The notes beneath the pieces are model-generated. The model made no database searches. It had not been told where the DNA came from and saw only the letters and a list, made by a program, of their open reading frames with translations. From contig NZ_CACVAF010000003.1 of NCBI RefSeq assembly GCF_902726565.1, positions 1-64,000 on the forward strand: 64,000 bases of DNA, written 5' to 3'. The DNA is from Yersinia vastinensis (GTDB taxonomy: Bacteria > Pseudomonadota > Gammaproteobacteria > Enterobacterales > Enterobacteriaceae). Shown one piece after another: positions 10,329-20,140 of the stretch (positions within the stretch are counted from its first letter, which is position 1; every line of letters begins with the position of its first letter). The position numbers were made by a program, and so were the translations under genes.

Positions 10329-10368
10329 TGTAAAGTTTTCAATCCATATGTGTAAATAAATAATTACC
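10329..10368 (-). promoter_or_regulatory. candidate TyrR boxes upstream of aroF
   Basis: TGTAAATAAATAATTACC (10351-10368) matches TGTAAA-N6-TTTACA at 10 of 12 fixed positions. A weaker partner TGTAAAGTTTTCAATCCA (10329-10346) lies 22 bp away, about two helical turns. A strong box next to a weak box is the usual arrangement in TyrR-repressed promoters such as aroF. Confidence 0.65.
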
Positions 10369-10482
10369 TCTAGATTTACAGGCGTATTTCACTCTGACTT
10401 TTGCGGCAAGTCTCAGTTTCTGCAGATGGTCCTAACCTCCCCTTGACGCCATGATAAGATGCGGGAAATTTGTGGAGGCAGT

Positions 10483-11199
10483 ATGTTAAGAGTCATCATC
10501 GTCGACGATGAACAACCCGCGCGTGAAGATTTACGCGAAAGACTAAGTGAAGAGCATGATATTGAGATCGTCGCCGAATGCAGCAACGCGTTGGAAGCTA
10601 TCCCCGCAATACAACGCCTGCAACCCGATGTGATATTTATCGACATCCAGATGCCCAGAATTAATGGTTTGGAATTGGCCTCGATGCTGAATCCAGAGAG
10701 CATGCCGCACATCGTATTTGTTACCGCTTACGATGAATATGCCATTCGTGCTTTTGAAGAACATGCCTTTGACTATCTGTTAAAACCCCTCGACCATCAA
10801 CGGTTGGCGAAAACACTCATTCGCTTAAGGCGGGGACTTGGTGTAAATAATAATTTACATAAAATCACGGAGCCGATGCTACGACATATTCCTTGCTCTG
10901 GCCACAACCGCATTTTTTTACTGAAGATTGAAGAAGTAGAATATCTCAGTTCAGAATTGAGTGGTGTACATGTTATTGGAACAGTGCAGTCTGGCTATAC
11001 CCAGCTATCACTTAAGACACTGGAAGAAAAAACACCTTTTGTTCGTTGCCATCGGCAATACATGGTCAATACTGAGCAACTGGGTGAAATTCAATTGATG
11101 GATAATGGTTCCGCAGAAGTGATTACGCGCAGTGGTAAACATATCCCAGTGAGTCGCCGTTACTTGAAACCCCTAAAGGAGAAATTAGGGATTAATTAA
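10483..11199 (+). CDS. btsR: BtsR/YehT-like LytTR response regulator
   Basis: DNA-binding response regulator of the LytTR class. The 238-residue product has a receiver domain (about 1-120) with the acidic pair DDE, phospho-acceptor in FIDIQMPR near residue 54 and lysine in LLKP, and a C-terminal LytTR domain (about 135-238) with VRCHRQYMVN and PVSRRYLKPLK. It is very close to E. coli BtsR, which responds to pyruvate through the kinase BtsS. The ATG at 10483 has GGAGG upstream and fits the family N terminus. No histidine kinase gene lies next to it, unlike the E. coli btsSR pair. It is divergent from aroF. Confidence 0.88.
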   Translation: MLRVIIVDDEQPAREDLRERLSEEHDIEIVAECSNALEAIPAIQRLQPDVIFIDIQMPRINGLELASMLNPESMPHIVFVTAYDEYAIRAFEEHAFDYLLKPLDHQRLAKTLIRLRRGLGVNNNLHKITEPMLRHIPCSGHNRIFLLKIEEVEYLSSELSGVHVIGTVQSGYTQLSLKTLEEKTPFVRCHRQYMVNTEQLGEIQLMDNGSAEVITRSGKHIPVSRRYLKPLKEKLGIN

Positions 11200-11583
11200 A
11201 TGAAACGGTCATCTCTGCTCGACCGGGATATTGTTCCAATGAATTTCCCGGTTAGATAATGCTATTCCTATTAAATTTAGAGCCAATTGATTCATTAATT
11301 TAAAACAATATTTACACATTAATTTCACATTCAAAATCTTATATTCTATTCCCCCATTTCCATTCCACTTTAATTAATTAGAAAAGTCCAAGCTGATATA
11401 AAAATAGAGACAGATCCCAGATTTAATTAATTACATAACTCAACAATGTAGCCTTGGCATTAGTAAGGTTTTAATCAATGCCGCCTGTGCTCTGATAAAG
11501 AAAGTCATGTGAGAGCCATGCTCATTGCTTAAAGCTAGCAAATGCGAAACGGATTTTATTCATGTTGGAAGCAAGGTAAAATT
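11200..11583. other. btsR-dcuB intergenic region
   Basis: This A/T-rich 384-bp gap contains an imperfect hairpin just after btsR (about 11220-11254, CCGGGA/TCCCGG) without a clear T tail, which may end btsR. An SD-like AAGGT lies 7 bp before dcuB. I see no convincing FNR, CRP or NarL site and no extra gene. Confidence 0.5.
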
Positions 11584-12927
11584 ATGATAACACTACAATT
11601 TATAATTATAATTCTATGTCTGTTAGTCGGTACTCGATATGGCGGCATGGGGCTGGGGCTAATAAGTGGTATCGGCTTATTTATTCTGACCTTTATCTTT
11701 GGATTAGAACCAGGAAAACCCCCTGTAGATGTCATGCTCACAATATTGGCAGTTATTGGTTGTGCTGCCGTATTACAAACTGCCGGTGGATTAAATGTAA
11801 TGATGCAATTTGCGGAGCGATTATTACGTCGTCACCCTCAGCATATTACGCTACTTGCCCCTTTCACAACTTGGTCATTAACCTTTTTATGTGGCACTGG
11901 GCATGTTGTTTATACAATGTTCCCTATTATCTCTGATATTGCGATTAAAAAAGGAATTCGCCCGGAACGGCCAATGGCTGTTGCCTCCGTCGCCTCACAA
12001 ATGGCGATTACCGCATCGCCAGTCTCGGTTGCCGTCGTTTCATTAGTATCTATTATTGGTGCCAATCATGGGATCGGGCAGGCTTACAGTATTCTGGAAA
12101 TTCTGGCCATCTCAGTCCCCGCATCATTAGTCGGTGTACTAGTTGCTGCATTGTGGAGCCTGCGTCGTGGTAAAAATCTGGATATAGATCCTGATTTCCA
12201 AGAGAGAATCAAAGACCCAGAGCAGCGTGAATTTATCTACGGTTCAACCGATACCTTGCTAAATCAGGTTTTTCCAAAACAAGCTTATTGGTCTACCTGG
12301 ATATTTTTCGCGGCTATTGCATTAGTTGTATTACTCGGTGCTTTTGCAGATCTGCGACCTGCCTTTGAAGTGAAAGGCAAATTACAGTCATTATCGATGA
12401 ACTTGGTTATTCAGATGATGATGCTAATTGCTGGTGCAGTTATTCTTATCGGTTGTAAAGTGAAACCTAGTGATATCTCCAACGGTGCTGTATTTAAAGC
12501 GGGGATGGTCGCTATCTTTTCCGTATTCGGTGTCGCCTGGATGAGTGATACTTTCTTCCAAGCCCATATGGGTGACTTGAAACTTGCCTTGGAAGATGTG
12601 GTGAAAACCCATCCATGGACCTATGCTATTGTCTTGTTCCTGGTTTCAAAACTGGTGAATAGCCAAGCGGCGGCTCTGGCAGCCATTGCCCCTATGGGAT
12701 TGCAATTAGGCGTCGATCCTAAGATGCTGATTGCTTTCTTCCCTGCCGCTTATGGCTACTTTGTTCTGCCTACCTACCCAAGTGACCTTGCCTGTATCGG
12801 TTTTGACCGTTCCGGCACGACCAAGATTGGTAAATTTATTATTAACCATAGCTTTATCATTCCAGGTCTCATCGGCGTTATCTGTTCATGTATTACTGGC
12901 TACTTGCTGGTAACCACTTTTATGTAA
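11584..12927 (+). CDS. dcuB: DcuB-type anaerobic C4-dicarboxylate transporter
   Basis: Inner-membrane carrier of the Dcu family, exchanging fumarate or malate for succinate in anaerobic growth. The 447-residue protein is almost wholly hydrophobic, with ten or more membrane segments, and carries the DcuA/B blocks LEPGKPPVDVML, GTGHVVYT, SQAAALAAIAP and the C-terminal FDRSGTTKIGKF. These residues resemble E. coli DcuB more than DcuA. The start at 11584 (AAGGT upstream) gives the family N terminus; an upstream in-frame ATG at 11542 would add 14 hydrophilic residues. A hairpin follows the stop. Confidence 0.92.
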   Translation: MITLQFIIIILCLLVGTRYGGMGLGLISGIGLFILTFIFGLEPGKPPVDVMLTILAVIGCAAVLQTAGGLNVMMQFAERLLRRHPQHITLLAPFTTWSLTFLCGTGHVVYTMFPIISDIAIKKGIRPERPMAVASVASQMAITASPVSVAVVSLVSIIGANHGIGQAYSILEILAISVPASLVGVLVAALWSLRRGKNLDIDPDFQERIKDPEQREFIYGSTDTLLNQVFPKQAYWSTWIFFAAIALVVLLGAFADLRPAFEVKGKLQSLSMNLVIQMMMLIAGAVILIGCKVKPSDISNGAVFKAGMVAIFSVFGVAWMSDTFFQAHMGDLKLALEDVVKTHPWTYAIVLFLVSKLVNSQAAALAAIAPMGLQLGVDPKMLIAFFPAAYGYFVLPTYPSDLACIGFDRSGTTKIGKFIINHSFIIPGLIGVICSCITGYLLVTTFM

Positions 12928-12943
12928 AAACGAATTTGAACAG

Positions 12944-12976
12944 AATTAAGGGTCAGAATTTATCTGGCCCTTAATT
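12944..12976 (+). terminator. terminator-like hairpin after dcuB
   Basis: AATTAAGGG (12944-12952) pairs with CCCTTAATT (12968-12976), with CAG/CTG extending the stem inward. The T tail is short. Confidence 0.6.
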
Positions 12977-13202
12977 ATATGCCTGCCTTAACCCGATAAA
13001 TCTTCATTTATAAAACCAATAAAAAGCGTCAATACTCGACAATGACCGCCTCTACTTATGACATTTTAAGAATGAACTCATCAAAAAATCCCGCTTATTA
13101 TAATTAATTATTCGTTCCGAAATATCTTCTGAGTAAGTTGAATTACTACTGCTACAATGCGACCCGCATCACAAACATCATCTTTTTCACCATGGACCTA
13201 TT

Positions 13203-13970
13203 ATGTTTTCTTTGCGTCATACCAGGGCGTTGCCGTTTTATATCAGCACACTCGCTTTATCCCTAATCAGCACCTCAGTTCTTGCTGACGCGACTGTTTT
13301 TACTGCCTTAGACGATCCAGCTACAGCCAAGAAGAGCTTTGATGGCACTGTCGAAGCGGGTTATACCGCGCAGTCAGGTAATACAACCAACTCAACACTG
13401 ACCGCTAACTCGACATTAACTTGGTTTCAGCCCAACACAGCCTACAGTTTGTGGGGAGCAGCACGTAATACCAGCTCAAACAATCAACGTTCTTCCGAGC
13501 GGTATCAATTAGGTGGGCGTACTCGCTATAACCTAACTGACCGTAACTATCTGTTCGGACAGGCTAGTTGGTTAAATGATCGCTATAACGGTTTTGATTC
13601 GCGCTCTGTTTTGACCACCGGTTATGGTCGCCAGATTATGACCACACCGCTGCATAATCTGCGGGTGGAATTTGGTCCAGGTGTGCGCCATGATGAGTTT
13701 TATGAAGGTGGCCGTGCGACAAAAGCATTGGCGTATGCCGGTGGTAACTATACTTATCAGCTAACGGATAACACAGTGTTCAGTGAAGGCGTTTCAGCAT
13801 TAGCAAACGAAGAAACCACATTGAACTCTGAAACGGCGCTGAATGTCGCAATCAATAAGAGCTTCGCATTACGTTTAGCCTATGTTGCAACCTACAACAC
13901 CAAGCCGCCTGCAAGTGCTCCCAAAAATACAGATACCACAACCTCGGTGACTCTGGTTTACGGCCTGTAA
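13203..13970 (+). CDS. YdiY-like DUF481 outer-membrane protein
   Basis: Putative outer-membrane beta-barrel of the DUF481 (YdiY) family, sometimes annotated as salt-induced; no biochemical function is established. The 255-residue product has a Sec signal peptide ending near ADA (residues 28-30), then alternating polar/aromatic strands typical of a barrel, with ending VTLVYGL, a hydrophobic/aromatic terminus compatible with Bam recognition. It stands alone between dcuB and rplS; no terminator of its own is obvious. Confidence 0.8.
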   Translation: MFSLRHTRALPFYISTLALSLISTSVLADATVFTALDDPATAKKSFDGTVEAGYTAQSGNTTNSTLTANSTLTWFQPNTAYSLWGAARNTSSNNQRSSERYQLGGRTRYNLTDRNYLFGQASWLNDRYNGFDSRSVLTTGYGRQIMTTPLHNLRVEFGPGVRHDEFYEGGRATKALAYAGGNYTYQLTDNTVFSEGVSALANEETTLNSETALNVAINKSFALRLAYVATYNTKPPASAPKNTDTTTSVTLVYGL

Positions 13971-14076
13971 TAACGTTACTTTTTAGCGTGGTGCTATGCC
14001 ACGCTGATTCCTGCCTGTTTTTCCCCCATCCCTCTAAACAATGTCTAACGAATTTTTTCGTCTGCTAAAATATGCA

Positions 14077-14109
14077 TAAAAAAAGGGGTTAGCACATGGC
14101 TAACCCCTT
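14077..14109 (-). terminator. Rho-independent terminator of the rpsP-rplS operon
   Basis: On the minus strand GGGGTTAGC pairs with GCTAACCCC (arms at 14099-14107 and 14085-14093), followed by a run of T (complement of 14078-14084). Confidence 0.9.
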
Positions 14110-14147
14110 CATAACTATTAACTTTTGGATGAAGCCTGAGCTGAATC

Positions 14148-14519
<372 letters not shown>

Positions 14520-14583
14520 CTAGGTAAACTGATATATCAGGAAATTGGCACGCAGCACAATGTTCCTTTCATAGTTCTGTTGC

Positions 14584-15324
14584 TCAGGGCTTGTGTTCCC
14601 GTTGGAACTCAGCCAGCAACACCATTTGCTCGTCAGTCAGAGCTAGGCTTTCTAGAAGTTCAGGTCTTCTAAGCCAGGTACGGCCCAGCGACTGCTTTAA
14701 GCGCCAGCGACGAATCTCGGCATGGTTGCCCGACAGTAAAACTGGCGGAACCTCCATCCCTTCCAACACCTCAGGACGAGTGTAGTGTGGGCAATCCAGC
14801 AATCCATCAACAAAGGAATCTTCCTCTGCAGAGGCCTGATGACCCAGCACACCCGGAATAAAGCGGGATACTGAATCTATCAAAGTCATTGCTGGCAGCT
14901 CGCCACCGCTGAGAACGTAATCACCAATTGACCATTCTTCATCAATTTCGGTTTTGATTACGCGCTCATCAACTCCTTCGTACCGACCACACACCAGAAT
15001 CATCTTCTGATTAGTTGCCAGTTCGCAAACACCCTGTTGGTCCAGTTTGCGCCCTTGAGGTGACAGATAAATCACCTTTGCTCCCTCGCCTGCCGCTGCT
15101 TTTGCTGCATGAATGGCTTCCCTTAGCGGTTGCACCATCATCAGCATTCCCGGGCCACCGCCATAGGGACGGTCATCCACGGTACGATGCCGATCGTAGG
15201 TAAAGTCACGAGGACTCCAACACTGCACGCTCAGCAGGCCATTTTTTACTGCCCGGCCAGTTACCCCGTAATCGGTTATCGCGCGGAACATCTCGGGAAA
15301 CAGGCTAATAACACCGATCCACAT
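14584..15324 (-). CDS. trmD: TrmD, tRNA (guanine-37-N1)-methyltransferase
   Basis: Methylates G37 next to the anticodon in tRNAs reading CNN, UGG-type and similar codons, preventing +1 frameshifts. The 246-residue SPOUT enzyme contains the trefoil-knot motifs [21 protein letters not shown] and [14 protein letters not shown]. The start [13 protein letters not shown] is the family N terminus; the frame is open further upstream but lacks homology. It is slightly shorter at the C terminus than the 255-residue E. coli protein as I recall it. Confidence 0.97.
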   Translation of the reverse strand: MWIGVISLFPEMFRAITDYGVTGRAVKNGLLSVQCWSPRDFTYDRHRTVDDRPYGGGPGMLMMVQPLREAIHAAKAAAGEGAKVIYLSPQGRKLDQQGVCELATNQKMILVCGRYEGVDERVIKTEIDEEWSIGDYVLSGGELPAMTLIDSVSRFIPGVLGHQASAEEDSFVDGLLDCPHYTRPEVLEGMEVPPVLLSGNHAEIRRWRLKQSLGRTWLRRPELLESLALTDEQMVLLAEFQREHKP

Positions 15325-15362
15325 TGTTTTGTTCCACTCACTTTTGCCGTTTAGTTCGGAGG

Positions 15363-15911
15363 TCAAAAACCAGGATCCCAATCTACTTCAACACGTTGAG
15401 CAGTGAGATCGACATTCTTGATAACCTGCCCATGAAGAAACGGGACCAACCGCTCCTTCATACCGAATGCATCTTTCAGGTTTGCCTTCACTACCATCAC
15501 ATCGTTAGAACCGGTTTCCATCATATCGATGATTTTGCCTAGTTCATAACCGGTGGTTGTTACTACCTGACAACCCATAAGGTCTTTCCAGTAGTAATCA
15601 TCATCACCTAATGGGGGTAGTTGCTTCGAATCGACGACAATTTCGCAATTAGTCAGTAAATTCGCGGCATCTCGATCATCAACACCTTTAACTTTAATGA
15701 TCAGATCCTGACTGTGGCGCTTCCAGTCTTCCAACTCGACATGCTGCCACTTACCGGCCTGCTGGATAAACCACGGCTGGTAATCGAAAATGCTTTCGGC
15801 GTTCTCGGTGGATGAAAATACTCTGAGCCAACCGCGAATGCCGTAAGTTGAACCCATTTTACCGAGAACAATCGGCTGTTCGGGAACCACTGGATTGAGT
15901 TGTTTGCTCAT
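15363..15911 (-). CDS. rimM: RimM, 16S rRNA processing protein
   Basis: Assembly factor that binds S19 and helps mature the 30S head. The 182-residue protein has the N-terminal RimM barrel ([17 protein letters not shown]) and a C-terminal PRC-barrel ([14 protein letters not shown]). The ATG at 15911 (MSKQLNPV) is chosen because of a G-rich SD upstream and the family N terminus. It lies 21 bp after rpsP and 38 bp before trmD in the same operon. Confidence 0.97.
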   Translation of the reverse strand: MSKQLNPVVPEQPIVLGKMGSTYGIRGWLRVFSSTENAESIFDYQPWFIQQAGKWQHVELEDWKRHSQDLIIKVKGVDDRDAANLLTNCEIVVDSKQLPPLGDDDYYWKDLMGCQVVTTTGYELGKIIDMMETGSNDVMVVKANLKDAFGMKERLVPFLHGQVIKNVDLTAQRVEVDWDPGF

Positions 15912-15932
15912 AATAACCACCACCGCGACAGA

Positions 15933-16181
15933 TTAAGCTGCTTTCTTAGCGTCTTTGATCAGCGCAGATACGCGATCAGAAACTGTTGCACCCAGACCAA
16001 TCCAATGTTCGATACGGTCCAGATCCAAACGCAGAGCTTCAGCCTGACCAGATGCGATCGGGTTAAAGAAGCCTACACGTTCGATGAAACGACCGTCACG
16101 AGCATTACGGCTGTCGGTCACTACTACTTGATAGAACGGACGCTTTTTAGCGCCGCCACGAGCCAAACGAATTGTTACCAT
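15933..16181 (-). CDS. rpsP: Ribosomal protein S16 (bS16)
   Basis: Small-subunit protein needed for 30S assembly; 82 residues starting [18 protein letters not shown], with the usual ERVGFFNP block. The SD AGAGGATG lies 4-6 bases before the ATG at 16181, which excludes the longer in-frame reading from 16268. First gene of the operon, with its own promoter and a leader hairpin. Confidence 0.98.
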   Translation of the reverse strand: MVTIRLARGGAKKRPFYQVVVTDSRNARDGRFIERVGFFNPIASGQAEALRLDLDRIEHWIGLGATVSDRVSALIKDAKKAA

Positions 16182-16204
16182 AACATCCTCTTTAGTTAAT
16201 AAAA

Positions 16205-16238
16205 CAACTGGACCCCATCGGGGAACGGGGTCCAGTTG
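16205..16238 (-). terminator. 12-bp hairpin with T tail in the rpsP leader
   Basis: CAACTGGACCCC (16205-16216) and GGGGTCCAGTTG (16227-16238) are perfect 12-bp arms with a 10-nt loop. On the minus strand the stem is followed by TTTT about 20 nt before rpsP. It lies downstream of a rpsP promoter candidate, so it may be an attenuator as well as the end of ffh read-through. Confidence 0.7.
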
Positions 16239-16257
16239 CAATATAAAAAGCCCGAAA

Positions 16258-16285
16258 ATTTTACTCATTTTGGCGCAAAAAGCAA
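16258..16285 (-). promoter_or_regulatory. candidate promoter of the rpsP operon
   Basis: On the minus strand TTGCTT (16280-16285) and TAAAAT (16258-16263) are 16 bp apart in the ffh-rpsP gap. Predicted start is near 16251, only a few bases before the leader hairpin. Confidence 0.55.
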
Positions 16286-16407
16286 TCTAAAGCGTAGATT
16301 CCTATGCGCTAGATTTGTAATGAGTCAAATTCTCTTCGTTTACCGCTGTTTTCAGCGGGAAATCTTTACTCACTTCACGCTGGTGAACACCACAGCGCCA
16401 AATGACC

Positions 16408-17769
16408 TTAGCGGCCAGGGAAACCTGGTGGCATCATACCTTTCATGCCACGCATCATTTTAGCCAGACCGCCATTTTTCATCTTCTTCATCATGCGCTG
16501 CATGTCATCAAACTGCTTAAGCAAGCGGTTAACATCCTGCACCTGCACACCTGATCCGGTTGCGATACGACGCTTACGTGAACCTTTGATAATCTCAGGT
16601 TTGGCGCGCTCTTTCAGCGTCATCGAGTTGATGATAGCCTCCATTCGCACCGTCACTTTGTCATCCATCTGTGATTTCACGTTGTCGGGCAGTTGGCCTG
16701 CCCCCGGCATTTTGCTTAACATGCTGGCCATGCCACCCATGTTGCGCATTTGTTTCAGTTGATCCAAGAAGTCATTGAGATCAAAGCCATCGCCTTTTTT
16801 CAGCTTAGTGGCGAGTTTTTCGGCCTGCGCACGGTCAACTTTACTTTCAATATCTTCAATCAGTGACAGTACGTCGCCCATACCCAAAATACGAGAGGCC
16901 ACGCGATCTGGGTGGAATGGCTCAAGTGCTTCTGACTTTTCACCAACACCGAGGAATTTAATCGGCTTGCCCGTAATATGGCGAATGGACAGAGCAGCAC
17001 CACCACGCGCATCACCATCAACCTTGGTCAGAACCACACCAGTAAGCGGTAAGGCTTCGTTGAATGCTTTTGCCGTGTTGGCTGCATCCTGACCGGTCAT
17101 GGCATCGACAACAAACAGTGTTTCAACCGGATTAATCGCGGCATGGACCTGTTTGATTTCGTCCATCATCGCTTCGTCAACGTGCAAACGACCGGCGGTA
17201 TCGACAATCAGGACATCATAAAACTTGAGTTTTGCCTGTTGCAGAGCACGATTAACGATATCAATCGGCTTTTCTTGTACATCAGACGGGAAGAAATCAA
17301 TACCAACACCCTGAGCCAGAGTTTCCAACTGTTTGATCGCCGCAGGGCGATACACGTCAGCTGAAACCACCAGTACTTTTTTCTTCTGTTTTTCTTTCAG
17401 GAACTTACCCAGTTTAGCCACACTGGTGGTTTTACCCGCACCTTGCAGACCGGCCATTAACACCACTGCGGGCGGTTGTGCCGCCAGATTCAGCTCGTTA
17501 TTAACCTCGCCCATCGCGGCAATAAGTTCATTTTTAACTATTTTGACGAATTCCTGACCTGGCGTGAGGCTTTTGTTCACCTCATGCCCGACAGCACTCT
17601 CTTTTACTCGGTTGATAAAATCGCGGACAACCGGAAGAGCAACGTCAGCTTCAAGTAACGCCATGCGAACTTCACGTAGCGTTTCTTTAATATTTTCTTC
17701 TGTCAGCCGGCCACGGCCGCTGATATTGCGCAGTGTGCGCGACAATCGATCAGTTAAGTTCTCAAACAT
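16408..17769 (-). CDS. ffh: Ffh, signal recognition particle protein
   Basis: SRP54 GTPase that binds 4.5S RNA and signal sequences of nascent inner-membrane proteins. The 453-residue protein has the N domain, a G domain with GLQGAGKTT near residue 107, DTAGR and TKVDG, and a methionine-rich M domain (about 300-453) ending in a run rich in Met, Lys and Gly. It is monocistronic between ypjD (divergent) and rpsP. Confidence 0.98.
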   Translation of the reverse strand: MFENLTDRLSRTLRNISGRGRLTEENIKETLREVRMALLEADVALPVVRDFINRVKESAVGHEVNKSLTPGQEFVKIVKNELIAAMGEVNNELNLAAQPPAVVLMAGLQGAGKTTSVAKLGKFLKEKQKKKVLVVSADVYRPAAIKQLETLAQGVGIDFFPSDVQEKPIDIVNRALQQAKLKFYDVLIVDTAGRLHVDEAMMDEIKQVHAAINPVETLFVVDAMTGQDAANTAKAFNEALPLTGVVLTKVDGDARGGAALSIRHITGKPIKFLGVGEKSEALEPFHPDRVASRILGMGDVLSLIEDIESKVDRAQAEKLATKLKKGDGFDLNDFLDQLKQMRNMGGMASMLSKMPGAGQLPDNVKSQMDDKVTVRMEAIINSMTLKERAKPEIIKGSRKRRIATGSGVQVQDVNRLLKQFDDMQRMMKKMKNGGLAKMMRGMKGMMPPGFPGR

Positions 17770-17935
17770 TGTCTCATACTCAACGTGGAAACAGGCCGCT
17801 CTGGCGACACAATGGCGGGGATTATAACACGAAGCTTAAACGATCTCTGCCCCCACATCGGAGAACGGTTGGAGAGGGACGCGCTCAACGCTATACTGGC
17901 TATCTAATTCACTTAGCCGATGCCTATATAACGCT

Positions 17936-18727
17936 ATGCCCGTGTTCTCTATTTTGGCTTTGATCGCTTATTCACTCAGCTTGGGCTTGATTGTCCCTAG
18001 TCTGGTGCAGAAAAGCAGTGCTTACCGACGGTTAGCACTGCTTTCTGCTGTCGTGGCGCTAGTGTGCCATGCTATTGCTCTAAAGCATCAGGTTTTTGAT
18101 GTCGGTGGAGGCCAGAATCTGACTTTATTGAATATTGGCTCCATTGTTGGGCTAATGATCTGCACCATCATGACGATTGTCGCCTCTCAAGGGCGAGGTT
18201 GGTTCTTACTACCTATTGTCTATAGCTTTGCCATGATAAATTTAGCGTTGGCCAGCTTGTTGCCGGGGGAGTTTATTACCCATCTAGAAGCCAGCCCTGC
18301 TATTTTCGTCCACATTGGACTCGCACTTTTTGCCTACGCAACGCTTATCATCGCAGCACTCTATGCCCTACAACTGGCTTGGCTCGATTACCAGTTAAAG
18401 AATAAGAAAGTCACATTTAATACCGATATGCCTCCTTTGATGAGCATTGAGCGTAAAATGTTCCATATTACGCAAATTGGTGTGGTACTACTCACACTGA
18501 CACTCTGTACCGGCTTGTTGTATATGGACAATATTTTTAGCAAGGAAAACGTCCATAAAGCGGTGTTATCGACCATGGCGTGGTTTGTTTATATCGTTCT
18601 ATTATGGGGCCATTATCATGAGGGTTGGCGTGGGCGCAGAGTAATTTGGTTCAGTTTTGCGGGTGCGCTTTTGCTTACACTGGCTTATTTTGGTAGCCGA
18701 CTGGTTCAGGAAATCATGGTTCCTTAA
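17936..18727 (+). CDS. ypjD: YpjD, CcsA/CcmC-like inner-membrane protein
   Basis: Integral membrane protein of the cytochrome c assembly (CcsA) superfamily with about eight hydrophobic segments and the conserved block MPPLMSIERKMFHITQIGVV and WGHYHEGWRGRR. The 263-residue length matches E. coli YpjD. Its exact role is unsettled; it is consistently found upstream of corB/yfjD and divergent from ffh, as here. The His residues in the conserved loops could bind haem, but this is inference. Confidence 0.92.
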   Translation: MPVFSILALIAYSLSLGLIVPSLVQKSSAYRRLALLSAVVALVCHAIALKHQVFDVGGGQNLTLLNIGSIVGLMICTIMTIVASQGRGWFLLPIVYSFAMINLALASLLPGEFITHLEASPAIFVHIGLALFAYATLIIAALYALQLAWLDYQLKNKKVTFNTDMPPLMSIERKMFHITQIGVVLLTLTLCTGLLYMDNIFSKENVHKAVLSTMAWFVYIVLLWGHYHEGWRGRRVIWFSFAGALLLTLAYFGSRLVQEIMVP

Positions 18728-18780
18728 TCATGATTTAACTCACTCATATATGGCCTACATAGCAATTAAGGAACTCTGCG

Positions 18781-20058
18781 TTGGATCACATATCAACTAG
18801 CACGCTTCTCATCATTCTTGTCATTATGGTCGTGGTTTCGGCTTATTTTTCTGCCTCCGAAACCGGCATGATGACTCTGAATCGCTATCGTTTACGCCAC
18901 TTGTCTAAGCAAGGCAATCGTGCCGCTCGCCGGGTTGAGAAACTACTACGCCGCCCTGACCGCCTGATAAGCCTAGTGCTAATTGGTAATAATCTGGTCA
19001 ATATTCTGGCTTCCGCGCTCGCGACAATCATCGGTATCCGTTTATATGGGAATGCCGGGGTTGCAATTGCCACTGGGGTTCTGACGTTTGTCGTGCTGAT
19101 TTTTGCTGAAGTCATGCCCAAAACCATCGCGGCACTTTATCCTGAGCGCGTGGCCTTCCCCAGTAGTGTATTACTTGCCCCCCTACAAAAAATCATGCTG
19201 CCATTGGTTTGGTTGCTCAATACCATTACCCGAGGATTAATGCGTCTATGTGGTATCCGTGGGAATGTGCACAGCAGTGATGCCGTGAGTAAAGATGAAT
19301 TACGCAGTATTGTGAATGAGTCCCATTCACAAATCTCTCGCCGTAATCAAGACATGCTGATATCGGTGCTGGATCTGGAAAAGGTCACAGTCAGCGATAT
19401 TATGGTGCCGCGCAATGAAGTGATTGGTATTGATATCAATGACGATTGGAAATCAATCATGCGCCAGCTTACCCACTCACCTCATGGCCGTATCGTGCTC
19501 TACCGCCAATCGTTGGATGATGCTATAGGCATGCTACGTGTGCGGGAAGCTTATCGGCTTATGATGGAAAAAAAAGAGTTCAACAAAGAGAATCTACTGC
19601 GAGCAGCCGATGAGATTTATTTTATTCCTGAAGGCACACCGCTGAACGTACAGTTGGTGAAATTCCAGCGTAATAAAGAGAAAGTCGGCATGATTGTCGA
19701 TGAGTATGGCGATATTCAAGGTTTAGTGACGGTCGAAGATATTTTGGAAGAGATCGTGGGTGACTTCACAACATCCATGTCCCCAACACTTGCTGAAGAG
19801 GTCAATCCACAGAGTGATGGTTCTGTTTTGATTGATGGTAGTGCCAGTGTTCGTGAACTGAACAAAGCATTTAACTGGTCGTTACCTGTCGATGCCCGCA
19901 CAATCAATGGCATGTTGTTGGAAGAGTTAGAAGATATTCCACAAATAGATGCTCAGGTTCGCATTGGGAATTATTTGATTGATGTACTGGATGTGCAAGA
20001 GAACATGATTAAGCGAGTGCGGGTAACACCTATTCTACCGGATAACCATCCCCTGTAA
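18781..20058 (+). CDS. corB: CorB/YfjD, CNNM-type magnesium transport protein
   Basis: Membrane protein of the CNNM/CorC family linked to Mg2+ and Co2+ transport. The 425-residue protein has an N-terminal DUF21 membrane domain (about 1-185), two CBS domains (about 200-330; VSDIMVPRNEVIGID, GDIQGLVTVEDILEEIVGDF) and a C-terminal CorC/HlyC domain. Translation appears to start at TTG: AAGGAA lies 8 bases upstream and no in-frame ATG precedes the membrane domain. It is 53 bp after ypjD and probably co-transcribed. Confidence 0.93.
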   Translation: MDHISTSTLLIILVIMVVVSAYFSASETGMMTLNRYRLRHLSKQGNRAARRVEKLLRRPDRLISLVLIGNNLVNILASALATIIGIRLYGNAGVAIATGVLTFVVLIFAEVMPKTIAALYPERVAFPSSVLLAPLQKIMLPLVWLLNTITRGLMRLCGIRGNVHSSDAVSKDELRSIVNESHSQISRRNQDMLISVLDLEKVTVSDIMVPRNEVIGIDINDDWKSIMRQLTHSPHGRIVLYRQSLDDAIGMLRVREAYRLMMEKKEFNKENLLRAADEIYFIPEGTPLNVQLVKFQRNKEKVGMIVDEYGDIQGLVTVEDILEEIVGDFTTSMSPTLAEEVNPQSDGSVLIDGSASVRELNKAFNWSLPVDARTINGMLLEELEDIPQIDAQVRIGNYLIDVLDVQENMIKRVRVTPILPDNHPL

Positions 20059-20087
20059 TCACAGGATCTAATCCCCCTGCTGTCAGT

Positions 20088-20116
20088 AAAAAAGACGCCT
20101 TATGAGCGTCTTTTTA
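20088..20116. terminator. Bidirectional terminator between corB and luxS
   Basis: AGACGC (20093-20098) pairs with GCGTCT (20106-20111), with A5 before and T5 after, so it can end both convergent genes. Confidence 0.85.
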
Positions 20117-20140
20117 TGTTTATCTATCAATGACTGAAAG

